From Trichopria drosophilae (taxonomy: Eukaryota; Arthropoda; Insecta; Hymenoptera; Diapriidae), in NCBI GenBank assembly GCA_030407085.1, contig CM059587.1:37483001-37547000 (forward strand): a DNA stretch of 64,000 nt, read 5' to 3'. The notes below the pieces were generated by a model, which was not told where the DNA came from, did no database searches, and worked only from the letters and a program-made list of their open reading frames with translations. This document shows positions 12,601 through 27,600 of the stretch, piece by piece; the first letter of the stretch is position 1; each line of letters begins with the position of its first letter. A program made the translations under genes and the position numbers.

Positions 12601-15600
12601 TAATAAGTTTTATCAAGATCGGATAATTTTTAAAGACTTGGTATACACACAGCAAATATTTTACAAAAAAAAAAAAAAAATGCTTCAGTCGCCATTTTGG
12701 AGCCGCCATCCTTAATTTTCCCATATGTTATTATGAATATTTATAACTAAGACATGAAAGACAGGGTATTTTAAGGCTTTGACTTTTCTTGTTTGAGATG
12801 AAAATATTGATTAAAAAATGTTTGTGAAGTAAAAAACGCGTTTTTTGGTGAATAATTGTTTACAGCTCTTTTTCGATATTATTTAATCTTGGAGAATTTC
12901 ATCTAATTACAGTTTTGAAAGTAAATTGAATGCCGCATCGAAAACGTTTTTTGGACAAAAATGGATGAAAATTGACAGAATTGTATGAATTTTAAAATTG
13001 TTCGTTATATTTACATGTGTATGCCGTTTTCACTCGTTCACTGCAGGTGACCTCTGCTCGTACTAGAATTTAAAATATCAAGAGTTGTTATTGTATTTAT
13101 AAACAAAATGCTATTAAGGTGTCTTTACTGTATACCTAAAGAAAGAGGTCCAGAATGAGGTCTTAGAGTTCACTCTACCATTTGAAATTTTAGTGCTAAA
13201 TTTAACTTGTTTAATAATAAACGTACGATAATCGCGGTAAGTTTTATTTTCTTCGTGATTGTGGGTCTGCCGCTGTATCTAAAATTGGAAAATAACAAAA
13301 CTGTATCTAACGCTACAAACTTTAATTCAGCAGTTCTAAAAATTGCTGGTATGAACCGGAATTTGCGTCTTCATAAAAATTATGGATATGGATACAGAAG
13401 TGAATTTCCTTATTTTCTGCAGTGATATGGCATCATCAGCCTCGCCATAATTTGGACGACTGCCATTTCTGTAAAATAAACGTATTTGGACATCATTATC
13501 TACGAATTAAATCTTCCTTCAGTCACGAACTGACTTTAAGTCAACCCTATGTAGTTGTTAACTACTGGTGGAAGGGCTTTAAATAAAAAACGCGCAATAT
13601 GATCGGTCAGAAACTAAAAATCAACTTTATTCCGATCCCGCGGTGACGATCCGATCGCGACGCGGACTTCCTAACCCCATGACGTTCCGAAACGTTCTCT
13701 CTCAACCGATCGTCACTTTTTTCACATCTTCGTTCGATTTTTCAAACTCTCGAACATTTAAATAGACTACAACGTCATATTACATATCGGTATTATACTA
13801 TTCGAATTACAAATAATTATATCGAGATCGTCACCATTTTGAAGGGCCTTTTACATAATTTACCTAACAGGCCTGCTTCATTTTGAGAGGTACCCCCATT
13901 CGGGTGTGCAATGGCGTAGGGAAAACCAATTTTGTGGGAAAAACCTACGCCGGGTACCGCAGTCGATAAAACATCGATTCTGTCCGTAACACCAGTAACT
14001 GAAAATTAATTCAGACGTCAAGAATCGGAATTCAGAAACGTAATCATGAAATCGTTTCTATTCATGCCTTTGTTAAGGAATTGAAATTAATTCATATTGA
14101 TGGCGCTGAATTCTTGACGTTAGAATTCATTTTCTTTTTATGGGACTATAATTTTGCGCATTGTTCTAAAAAAAAGCGATTTTTAAAGGTTTGCTCAAAT
14201 TTAGCATTGTAGCCATCAATAATAGCCTTATTATTTTTTTATTATAAACGATGTCACTTATCCCCAATTACAACAAAACTACTTGTAACGCAGCGTTTCG
14301 TAACTTTCCCTTGCAATATTCAGCAAGGATCGGCAAAGTTTGTGGTGGGGGTGGGGGGTAGCTAGTGGTGGGGGTAATAAGTCATAGAAAACCGTTGAAA
14401 CGGAGAAAGGAGAAATTTAAAATAAGGGAAGACAAAATAAGAAGAGGTGTATTATATTCGATTCTTTTAGGGAAGAATAGAATAATTCGGACGTAAATAA
14501 GACATAAAGTTTTAAACAATTTCGATTATTGTGTTAGCATAAGACAAAAACTATACTAAACCAATAATCACGTCAAAATTAATCATTAAAATTGAACTTG
14601 AACAAAAAATCTCGTAAATTCTTGCGCATGTTTTGTAATTATTAAACAAATGAGTCAGTCTAGGTTAGAAGCGAATAATTCTGCACGTAATGTAATGAAT
14701 GTGCTGCAAATCTATTAATACTGTTGTACGCAAATACACTCATTTAAAAACAACCTAATATGCATTAATACTTGCTATCATAATATATAAATATTTTTCC
14801 AAACGCAAACGAATTCGTCACCGTGAAGATGACGTAGATTGTAGAGTTTCTGATATATATTTGCTTGTACAATATCAATAAAGGCAGAGAGTTATCGAGT
14901 GAAGTTTTATTTAACAAGGATTTTTGAAGAATAATGTTGTCAAAATAATTAATCTTTATAAAACAATTGATATAATTCTGTATCAGTTTAAACATTTTTA
15001 TTAATTTAAACAATTGAATATTTTCATGAGTTTTTTTTACGTTTTCGAGACGGATATTCTTAACAGAACCCCAAACTTCGGCAATACAAATTAAACATTA
15101 TATCCACAGAATTTGCAAGTTAATAATACCGTGAAACATAATAATATAAGTAAATTCATATACATTCCTTGTTTATAAAAGCCAAATACAACTTTTCTTC
15201 CTCAAATATATTTGAAAAACTTCATTGAATTTTTTATTTACCCGGATATTCGTTATATTGCAGCTGATTTTTTTAAAGATTATAATACCGATTTTCAACT
15301 TTTCTAGTCTGCATACATTTTTTTTTATTTCTTGTTATAGTGTAAAACATTTTTGATATTTAACGTCGTCCAACTAACTTTGTGCAGTAAATATGCTTAC
15401 AAAACAAAAATATTTTAAAGTGTCCGATTTAAAGAATAAAAACCTACATCGACAATTCCTTCAGTTTCCTTGCTAGTATTGACAATTTGTTAGTGATTGT
15501 TAAATCTTTTCTTTAGATATTTTGGCCTTTAGTTTACTGAATGTAACTGAATCTTTACGGCACAATCTAAAAATACAAGGATATGGAAATGGTAAATAAC

Positions 15601-18600
15601 ACCACGTGACAATTCTAGGCCTACAGCTTAGATAGATTAAAAGAATAAATTCGTGTACAGAAAAATAAACTTACATAGTGATGTATCGTTTTGTAAAGAT
15701 GAAACGTCAGAGAAATGTAATACAAAAAATATATTGTAAATTTTTATATTTACATATCAAATTAAAAAATAACAGAAAACGACAGATCGTTTTTTTTTAA
15801 ACTATTAACTAGTAAAACAAACTAACAATATTAATATTATTTATATTTATTTATTAATTAATCCACAAACTATTCCTCTTTTGAAATTAAAAAATTGACA
15901 CAAAAGTGGAGAAATTTTCTTAGACTCTTTAAGTCCGTCATTTTGGTTGTTCATTTAGATAATTACTTAAACGTTACACGAGAATTATTATTTTTATTTT
16001 TTTTTCATAAAAAAACTCATATTTTTTTAATTCCCAATTCATGTAATTTACTCTTTGCTTATTTTAGTTTTCATTATGGTTATACTGGGAAAAAATGTAT
16101 CATGTGAAAATGTACTTACAAAGCACATTTGGTCTTGGTGAAATTAAACACTCCAAATTCAAGTGTAAAAAAATATTATATTTTTGTCGTCGTAAAGATA
16201 CTTGTATCAGTACTTATTATTGGAATTAAATTTTAATCTACATAAACAATGCTCTTGTATATAGTTTGAAATTTATCAGCATTATATAGAAAAGCGATAA
16301 TAGGAAAGTATTCGTGTTATCGAGACTTAAAAGAATGTCTGGATCAAACCTAAATATTCCATAAAACTTTAAAAGATTTTCCAAAAAGTCGCGTGATCTT
16401 TTAATGAGACACATTAGGTTTATCAACAAGCGATGGAGTAACGTAGGAAAAGTTAAGTTTTTTAATATTCAAACCATTTTCAGAAATTAAAACATTTAAA
16501 ATGTAACGGAATATTCAGGATGTTACATTTATATCATACAGGTTGTCCAACAAATATATACTAATATGCACGGAAAAACATGCTCTTGTAGTTGTCACAA
16601 CCATAGAAAAATGGGTAAGCTAACAATATAAGTGTTTGAGATAACCATATAAATAGTTGTGACTACTATCAATGATATAACCATAGAATTTAAAGCTAAG
16701 ATAATCATATGAATAGTTGACATTCTCGCAAAAAAATTAATTTAGTTCAGTCTAGATATTATGTGATTAAATTAGGTCTAGTAAGATCAAAGTGGATCTC
16801 GATTATGTCCCTATGTAAAGAAATTTTTAGTTTTTATATCTAATTGGATAAATAGACCTAAAGTCAGATTTCATAGATCATGTTAGATATAGTATTATAT
16901 CCAATTCGATCTATTAAGATCTTTATTTGATCTGGTCATAATTTAGATCTAGTTTGATCTGAACTGTTTGTCCTCGATTACTCAGCCCAACAAACTTTTG
17001 TTGCCCTACAAGTAAGAGTCGATTCTGATAGAATTTTTGTTTCAGAATCCAAATATGACCGCCAAATATCCAATTCGCTCTAGTTTTTGAGATATTGGAG
17101 TTCAAAGGGGTATAAAATTCGATTTTCGGCATTTTTAAGTATGTATTCACAGCCCAAAAAAATGCCGTTGTCCCACTGGTAAAAGTAAATATTCATATAA
17201 TTTTTCCCGCAGAATCCAAATGTGCATGCGGAAATATTGTATTGGATCTACGTTTTCCCCAAATTCTAGGTCAAAAGGGTAAAAAATCTTGTTTCAGGAT
17301 ATTCTTCATGTACTATACTATAGAACGCGACAACAACAAAAAAATGGGAATTGGAGGATCGAATATGTCCGACGAACTTTTTGAAATTCGAATCACTTCA
17401 AACTCGTTATCGTCTTGACTACTTTTCAAGAAAAACAGAAAAAATATCTGACAACACGAATTTTTACCCTTTTGACCTTCAATTTGGTAAAACACAAAGT
17501 AAAGTTACCAAATGATAACTGCTTGAAGTGATTCGAATTTCCAAACATTCGTCGGACATATTGGATCCACCATTTTGCATATCTTGATTTTTTGCGTCAA
17601 GTGCTAAAGTATAATGTCCTAAAACACGACTTTTTACCCCTTCGACGTTCAATTTTGACATAAAGTAGAGTTGATTCAATATTTTGGCATACAACAGCAT
17701 TTTTTGGGCTGTGAATAGATGCTTAAAATGCCTGAAATCGTATTTTTTCCCTTTGACCTTCAATATCTGAAAAACAAGAACCAATTCGATATTTTGACAT
17801 GTAGTGGTTAATCATTGCACTTCACAGAATCACTAATAGTTTAGAGAAGATTGATTTACATGTATGTTTGTAATTTATGGCCCTCTAAGTGGGGTTCCGT
17901 GTTGAGAACATGACCAACAGGTTTTTCATTTGGTGAAAAAAAAGTCACAGTCATATGCATTGTGCATCATCGGGTTACTCTTATTTTTTTTAGCAACGTA
18001 TTAAAAAACATGATATGAATCATGTGCTGGTGCATTGTTGGTCATTTGTAATACATTTTTTTGCCACAAATTTCATACCTCAATGGAAGAAATATCGGAT
18101 GCAAAATTTGGCAGCTACAACTTATGCGTTATTCAAACTGAATTACTATTTTAAAGCTATTTTTGGCATTTTTGGTGTATACAAGACAGATTTTAACGAA
18201 ACCGGCTTAGGAACGCGCGAGAATTCACTAAAATAAATTTCATAGATAACAACACGAAATATATCTGAGTACTTTACAAATTTCTTTTTTAGAATTCTCG
18301 CTCGTTTCTAAACTGATGACGTTGAAATTTGCAGTGTATTCATAAAACATTGCAATGTACATATTTTATGTTATCGACCGTGCAGCTTTAGCTATCCCTT
18401 AAGAGGGTTCTAAAGTACTGCACCCATAAGGTAGGGATTTTTTTACTAAAAACGGTAAATAAAAAATTACTAAATCGATTTTTCAAAATTCGGGCCCTGT
18501 AGGGTCAATTCTAATTACTATAGACGGTTTCCTACAAATTATCAAAGACATTCGATGAAAATTGATCAAGAATTTTCTGAAATTAATAAAAATCATTTAT

Positions 18601-21600
18601 TTCCGAAAATTCACGGTCAGTTCTGAATGAATTTCTTTGGTATTTTCTAGGAAACCGTCTATAGTAATTAGAATTACCCTTAAAGAGCCTGAATTTTGAA
18701 CATTTTATTAAGTCATTTTTAATTTCCTTTTTTTACCGTAAATTTCTACCATATGGAAGGAGCACGTTAGAACCCACTTAAGATGTCATTTTTCCGACAA
18801 TCCAAAAATATAAACAAAAAAGAGACTACTTTTAAACAATGTTTACCAACACAATAATGAGCAGGCCGAGGACTAAAACAACCCGCCAAACTGCAAAATT
18901 TCAGTTATAAATTAATTATGTGTAGTATAAATAAATAAGTTTAAAATTAAAAGAAACATAAATTATATTATTTAATGTATTTAATCATTTATTTTGTAAG
19001 TCACCTTTAATTCTCATCTTTAATCAATCGCATTCAAATTGTTCTTACACTTTAATATGTATCTTTTACGTAATATTTATTTACATTTTTGTCTTGATTT
19101 CGCATATAACAATTATTTGGACGTATATTAAGGCATAATTCATCTACACTTGTGGGACTTTTATTGATGGCTATTTATATCATCCTTTACGCAATCAATC
19201 GCGCTTCTGTCTTTTATCAGTCCACCACTCACGTAAATATCTGGATTCGAAAAAAAAGAGAAAGATGTTTTCTCTTGTCAGAATGAACCGCTTGGCTGGA
19301 AATAAAATTCGCACGCACCCAAGTTTGATATAATTAAACCGCGATACTTTTCTTGACAAGCATCGATGACGCAATTTCATTGTTCCTACGGTAGTACTCT
19401 CGAAAGGTCAATGCTTTCAGGGTCGATGAAAGAATCCAAAGTACCGAATATTTGCTTTCTTTGTTGAAACAAAAAATTAAGAGGTATTTTTAGAAAAATC
19501 GAATACTTACATTTTACAAGTTCCGTGTATAGATTTATGTTATTGATTTGATTAAAATATATTTTTTTACAAATGATTTTTCGTTTCTGCCTCCATATTA
19601 AGTTTGTTCTTTTTATAGGAAGAAACCGATTTTTTTTTAGAAATTTTCATTACTAACGTAATAAGGTATTTTTTTTGTTTTAACCGTTAATTTTGAAAAT
19701 ACTTTTTAGGTTATGATCTTCTCTAATAGTCTAAATTTCTTGAAATTAATTGGTTCGATTTTATTTACAGTAAATCTTTCTTTCTACTCCTCCAATCAAA
19801 TTTTACTTTTCAAGAGATTATGGTAGCGTTAAAATGTAAAAAGCACCCAGCTGTTGTAAACGATCAATATATAACCCCTTAAACTAAACAGACTGAACAC
19901 TTACTGTAATTATTTTATAGAAAAACATTGTATAGTTTTATTAAGAATTGTCATACAATAAAATGTGTACTTTTGCATCGTTAAAAAATTATCTTTTCAT
20001 TTAACTAAATTCATTGACATTTTTTGTGTCGTAATATCCAGTTCTCCACAATGTTGGTCTCTGCGAAACGCAAAAGTAACAATTTTATTGTATGTCCAAT
20101 CGTAACAAAACTGCGTACAATATTTTATAATAATAAATGACCAATATTGTGTTTAATATAAAAATTGATGAAAATGGTTCATGTGGACATAACCCATTGA
20201 ATAACTCCTTGAATAGGTTTCTAAACGCAGATCAGATTTTTACTATTGGCTTTTTCTGCTTTTGCTCTGGTTTCTCAACTTTTTCCATGACAGCTAGCTC
20301 TTAGAAGTTTTTGCGAGTGCTGAATTCATTCCCAAATTTTATTTTTACTTTTTCACTCCCTAAGGGGGTTACCTTATTTTAGGTACTTTTGTTATGTCAC
20401 CAAATTTATTTCTGGATTTAGTTTTTAAAGTTGAAATGTGGATCATGAGAGCAGTTGCAAAGTAGAAATGGGTTTCCGTATAGTATGTAACAACAAAAAA
20501 ATGACAAAAAATAAATAAAAAAAAAAGGGCGAACAGCGGAGGTGAAACAAAGGCACTACTGCACGCATACCCGGTTTCATGCAAATTTATTTCTAAAAGT
20601 ATTTACAGTATATAAGAAAAAAATAATTTTTCACTGGTCATATTCGATTTTAAGATTTTTATTTTAGATTTGAATTGCGCGACTCCAAAAACAATAACAT
20701 AACAAGTTTCGTAAAAAATCATTAAAAAATTTGAAAGATATACATATAAAATAAACGATTAGGCGCCATATTACATCCGCCATTTTGAATTTTGAGATTT
20801 TCAATTAAGATTCGAATTTAGCGACCAAAAAAACATAAGATAACAAATTTCATGAAAATTCATTGAAAAATATCGACGTTATTACAAGAGGTAATCTGGT
20901 ATAAAATTTAGGTTGCCATAGTAGTACTCATATTATGTCCGCCATTTTAAATTTTGCAATTTTGACGTTGGATTCGGATTGAGCAGCCAAACAAAATAAT
21001 AGCATACCAATTACAAATAAATAACAACAACAAACGAATTTTGTTTTCACTCAGTACATTTATACTATAAATAAATATGACATTTAATAAAAATTTAATT
21101 TAATTTAATAATAAACTTTAATAAAAATTAAATGTCATATTTATATATAGTATAGGATACCAAATTTCAGACAAAATTCGAAGTAAAATATATATTCTAT
21201 TCGAAGTATATATAAACTCAACCAATTAATGTACTTCTTTCTATTTTTTAACACATATATTACAAAACAAAAGGAAACTGTAGAACTTTTCCTTTTTTCG
21301 TTCTGGCATATATTTTTGATCCATGTAGACTTGAATGGTTTTAAAACATGATATGACATTGCATCTGGTCTATAGTGGTCATTTTCCACTAATTATGTTG
21401 AGAAATATGAAATAGCGTAAGAAACCTAGAGTTATACATATTTAATACCTGCCTTCACTGATGTGAAATTTCACTTTAACAATTAAGTCCAATTCGAATT
21501 AACGAGGGTGTCGGAATGACAAAAATTCAGTTAAAAGGAATGTAAAATTTAAAAACAAATCGATTATAACATACGTAAACTGGGTAATTTCTGAACCTGT

Positions 21601-24600
21601 CAAGTTTTATGGCATGTGTTTTCGGGATTACATCGTAAATGAATCGTCAATGTTTTACATGCTAACGTTGGCACATGTATTTAAGACCCGCTTCCGTATG
21701 TTATAGATCGCATTACGTTTATAATCGAGTCGTATTGATTTTTATATGCACGTAATCAAAACGTAATAAAGCACTATACTTATCACCGTTTGTCTTATCT
21801 ACTGCCAAATAACACAGCACGTAATATTTGCCTAAAAGGACGTAAAAAGTATTGGAATTAACGAGAAAGTGATTTAGAAAGTAGCAAGTCGCATTACGTC
21901 TAGATACGGATGTTTTTCTATAGCAAGTGCTGTTTACATTCGATCGGGTGGCCGTGAAAACGATCAACTTGCATATATTTTTCACGTGTCGGAATGTTTT
22001 TCTATTGCAATCGAAAAAAAAAGTACGATTGTCCAGAGCTTCGTTATATAAGGAAATTCTGGACTACTAAAAATATCTTTCCATAAATATGCATGTATCA
22101 CTGAAGGATTTACACATGGTTACAATGAAAATATCGGCAGTTCGAAAATCGTTACGCGACTATATCACAAGACATTACTGCGTTTACTTACCATTTTGTT
22201 CTATTTGCATAGCGAAGAGATAATTTTTGAATGACCAATGCATTTTTAATAAATCGCTAATTCGAGTCGCCACAGACTTGATATTGACGTTCCCACTAAT
22301 CCAGATGACGTCTTAATTTTCTCATGAAGCGAAAATTTAACATATAAAGCTCTATTAAAATGTATTTTCTTTTGACGTGAATTTATTTTATTACATTCAT
22401 TTACATTATATATATATTTTTATCAATGAAACTGCCACATTTTTAGCACATATCAAACTAATCTTACCGCCTATTTATGTCGTTCATTTACTTTGATTTG
22501 ATATATACCTATTACAATATTTATTTGATTAAAAAAACCATCTTAACTGTAAAATTATTTTTGTGAATAGTCAAGAACTGGAAAATTCCATTTAATATCG
22601 GTTTATCTCGGCAGATGTCGCCATGTGTTAGACCTTGTTTAAACTTCACGCTGGCTATGTACTTAACAGTGTTGCCAATAAAAAATACTATTCATTCATT
22701 AAACTTCACGCAATTAGTTTGATTAAAGACTTTAGAGTTTGATTCTAGCAAGTTCTGTCCAAGATATCACTGTGTACATTTAAGTGCGTCGTATATTTAA
22801 TAAATAATTATATACTGCACTTTTTATATGTTTTTAAAGATGAACTTTGCCAGTAATTTAACATTTTTACGTGAATAATTTAATGGATACAGAAAACTTT
22901 GATACTAGTTAAGTGATCCAATAAAAAACGAACAAACATTTCGCGCACATTTGGTAATTTATTTTAAATTTGTGCTTGCTTCATACCGGATTCTGTTCAA
23001 GTCACTGAATTTCTACAAAGCATATTTATGACTGTGGTAAACATTGAAAATAGGATAGGCCACAATTAGTACAAGTGTAGTCGAATCTCTATGCCGGGAT
23101 ATGAAACACGAAAGGTCACTGGACGACAATCTCATATGATACTGTATATCCCGAGATTGTCAAAAAAAAAAGCCGTTGAAGAACTTGTCTTAAATGTCCA
23201 TATCAAAATATTGTAAAGCTGATAATACTTACTGGAATAATATATATGGGAATTATAATCAAATTATAGAAGAAAAAATGATATATTTTCAACGAAAATA
23301 TTGTAAGGACAATAAAAAAATGAATTTTTTAAGTCGTTGTGATATTTGATAACGAAAATTAATATAAGAATCAAAAATTAAATCTGGCAGAGGTAATTGC
23401 AAAAATATTTTTGTTTAAACAGTTCTATGTGGGTAATATTATTTTGTTTGTATTAGATTCGTAAAAAAATACAAACGTTCGTAACGATGGACGCATATAC
23501 ATTATCTTTCTTCCCCTGACGGTTGCGCAACGAACTTCGATACGCGCTGAGACTACGATAACGGATTATATTATTGTACACGGGTGTAGTTATTATTGGT
23601 GTATTTTCATCTTGGGTAATTTTCCAAGACGATTACGTCGCGATGATAAAACCAGAAAGGCTAAATTTCTTTTAAAAAAAATCTAACGTCCTTTTTTGGA
23701 GAAGATTTGTTTCGCGTAATTCATCCACGTTTGTCAAATTTTAATCCACGAATTGCACGTTACAACCGAAACCAGTTGCGTCATTTATGATTTATTTACC
23801 AAGCATTAAAAGAATTAATTGGGACATACGATGCGACTCGTACTTTTTTCTCTAGAAATATACATGTACGAAAATAATTTAATACATTTTTGCTTAATTG
23901 ATCTGTTATTTTGACGAGGTATTTTATGAATTAAAGCGAGAGGAATATTAAGCAAATAAACAGTACAATAATAGAGGTCAACATAGTTTTGTTCTCAGGA
24001 AGATGGGGATCATTTTCGGAGTAATTTTGAGTATAGAATCTGAATCCGAAATCAGAAAGGGCCCATCACGTTAAGATTTTGAGATGTTTGAAGTTATGTA
24101 TTCGAAAAACGCGTTATTTTGTGCTATTTATGGGGTTACGTACAGAATACAAAAGTTTTAAAAAATCCATTTAACCCATTAACGGCCAAACGTCCGCTTA
24201 CGTTGATACGTTTTTTGTATCAAAACGGTCCTAAACAAATTTCGGAGTAATTAGTTCTGCCGTAAAATTTTGTTATCTCTCAGAATCTATCATCAGAATT
24301 CTTGAAAAATAAAAACACAAGAAGTTATATTTGTTTATTTAAAAACAACGATTTCTTCACTAAAAAATTTGCTTTAATTGTATTTTCGCGCCGAAATCTG
24401 CTCAGAAATAGTCTAGATAGTAAAAATCTTGCGTTCATGCCTTGATCTTCAAAATGGGAGGGTGAGTATATTTAAATTTGAATTTAGATTATTTGGATTC
24501 CTGCCATGTTCAATAATGTATTTTGATGGCATTTCCATAAATGTTGGTATATTCTGGTATTTTTGGTCCCTGATTGCGAATCTGTTACCAGATTTCTCAA

Positions 24601-27600
24601 ATTCAATCAGATTTCTTCTATTAAAAAAAAAATTTGCGGATATTATGGCGGACCAAAATAAACAATATTTGTCGATTATAGTAAAAATTTGTATATAGGG
24701 GTTTTTTGGGTCGCGGAATACGAATCTGTCATCATATTTACCAAATTCAAAATGGTGGATCACATCAAGAACACCGTTTGAAATTTGTACAATTTCTTTT
24801 ATTGGTTACCGTTTGAATGTTGTGTGTATTACAATTACCACATTACCGAAAACCATCGATATACCGAATTTCACCCCAATTCAACTATTTTTTTTTCATT
24901 TCTACCCTCCATTTTTGATCCACCATTTTGAATTTTGCAATTTTTAGTGCATAATCGAAATCGGAGACTTCCACAACTTTAGTAACAAGTTTCATAAAAA
25001 TCCAGGCACCTTTCGGAATTTGAACCATCATATTGGATCCGCCATTTTGAATTTGGGAAATCTGATAAGGGATTCGTAATCAGCGACCAAGAATACCACA
25101 ATATATCAAAATTTGTGAAAATGTCATTAAAATACATTGTTGGGCTTGGCAGAATTTCAAATGATTAAATTTTTCGGCTTTGAGCCGTCATATTGGAGGT
25201 CGCCATCTTGAATTTAAAAGTGTTCACCCTTCCATTTTGACGATCAGGGCCCGTGGACTCAAAATTGTTAGTATCCAGATGAATTTCGGTGCGAAAATAT
25301 CAATTGAACACTTTTTAGTGAAAAAATCGGAATTTTATTTAAATAAACAAAAATAACTTTTTTGTTTTTATTTTTAAAGAATTCTGATGACAGATTGTGA
25401 AAGATCACAACGTTTTTCAGGCCAGAAACGGTTATTCCGACATTATTTTAGGACATTTGATACAAATAAGAGCCGCAAAAAATCGTTATTAACAACTAAT
25501 TTAACAAAATAGTTAGTTATAAACAAATAAATGTGAAAATACATTTCTTCAACAATACCATTCTCAACAAATCATCGTCTATTAAATTCTGATGAAAACT
25601 AGAATACCGTGGTTCGAAAGTTTGTAAAATCTATTGATATTATTATTTTGCTGTAAAAATGTGTACTTTGAGGTATTTCATATGTAGCTAATAATGAGAT
25701 CGAAACCAATTTATAAATTTTCTGATGATTTGATGAATTCAAAATGATAAACTAAACAACATAAAGTTCTATGATAATTTTTTATCCATCGTTTTACGCA
25801 ATTTTAAATCCGTCATCTTGCAAATGACGATGTCTATTTTGTGACTTCAGTTGGTACTCAGCGAACCCAGAAACGTCCAAGAATAAATTTTGATGAGAAA
25901 TTATTCAGAAGAAACATGTAGACTCTAAAGGGGTAATGTGACTACTTTATAACGTTTTTTTAGAACCAATGTCATAATTTAGAAGAAAAAGCCGTATGTG
26001 ATCGAATAAAAGTTCAACTTGAAGGGTACTAATAGATGCGAAATGTACAGAAAGCAACAAAAAATTGTTACATCCCGTGCGTAACCTCAAACATAGCAAA
26101 ATCGCGCAGATAACCTCAAATATCTCAAAATCCTGACATGATGGAGCAATTATGACACAGCTTCGCAACAACATCCAAGACCCCGTTTTCGTAGACCTGT
26201 ATAATGCCAGGGGATGGAGGAAGAAGTTTGGCGGGAAAATATCGAAATTACTTTCAATAATTTTATAAATGTGTATACTATTTTTATTATTTTTAACACT
26301 TTTATAATGTATGTTTTAATTTCAGGGCTGTTCGGCGTCGCAGCCGTACAGTTCCAGCGCCGCCACCGTCAAGATGTTCATCGATGGAAAGTTCACCGGT
26401 AAGAAATCTCTCTATCATAAATGTATACGTAAATACTAATTATGTAAGAAGACTTTGATTTCGAGCATACCAAAATTTCGATTATATGCTAAGCACGCGC
26501 CATTTTCGGCAACCTTCGCTTTCTAATCCCAAAACTTTCACTGAATGAACAGAGTGTCGTAGAAATTACACAATTCACGTCAAACTATTACGAAACGTCA
26601 AACGCCTAAACTAGAGAAAGAATCTTCTCATTTGCGTTCGAAGTTCGTAACTACAGATTTTTTAAAAAGCCTCGTGAATACCGATTTGAAATTTCAGGCC
26701 ATTCCCGATTCCAGTATGAGAAAAGGATTGTAATTAATCAAAAGTTACTGAATCAATGGATATTTGAATGCTTTTTGTTTCGTATTTGTTAGAATTTCTG
26801 AAAAACAATGGAAATATCAGTTCTGTGAGAAAGTTCAGAGGCTTTTGAGCTGCCGTAAATATCCCACTTTTAATCAATGTGAATTGTTACTCCTACAATG
26901 ATAATATGGATTCTTCAATCGTGGTCTATACTTCGAATCATAAACAAAAAATTAAAAGGATACTATATTTTGATAGATAAAATTTGAAAGGTACTATGTT
27001 TAAAATCTTTTATCGAGAGGAAAGGAAAGGAACCTTCTAAAATCGAAAATTTTTCAATAATTGAATGCGGTATATCTCTTTCAATTCAGACTTATAAACT
27101 GCTTCAAATAACTTTGTATTGAACGAGGTTCATTGTAAAATAAAAATGGCATTCAATCGAATTTAATTTCCGCAATTAATAGAATACCCTGGAGTTCGTT
27201 CATCATTCAAAAGAATCTCTTGTAAAGTGGGCGGTTGTGTATTAGAATGCGAGTCATAAAATTGAAAATAATGTCTTCTATTATCACCGCATATTGATTC
27301 AAAAGGCGATTTACTCTTTATTTGTGAAAAAAGTGGATAAAGAGGCCTGAAGAAGACCTCAATTTTTTAAATGTATTTTTAAAAAGGTAGATCACAATAC
27401 AAACGATTTATCTTAAATCGTGGTATCAATTAAAACAGATTCCAGCGATACTTAATCCATTTAATTAATATCACTTAGCAAATACAAAAGAATCCGAAAC
27501 ATGTAAATATTTCAAAATTAAATCTTATTTATTAACTTTTGTAATCTCCATATATAGACATACTTGATTACATTTGTTTTATAATAAAAGTATTTGTATT

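Larger units (their letters stand above)
9631..26325 (+). other. ALDH6A1 intron 1 (16.7 kb, repeat-filled)
   Basis: Contains a non-LTR 3' end (11030-11285), a long palindrome (11985-12895), a membrane-type open frame (13195-13425), a solo-LTR-like block (13550-13991), small hairpins (14001-14134, 18398-18782), a 0.75 kb foldback (17055-17800), GGATCC-type repeat relics (20640-20990), a small palindrome (21061-21153), a short retro-insert (22638-22711) and a TTAA foldback (24171-25492). The rest is AT-rich DNA in which I see nothing. Confidence 0.5.

Noticed and set aside
24429..24763. Overlapping 89- and 104-codon frames on opposite strands
   Set aside because: Both lie in the arm of the TTAA foldback at 24171-25492; mirrored low-complexity sequence explains them.
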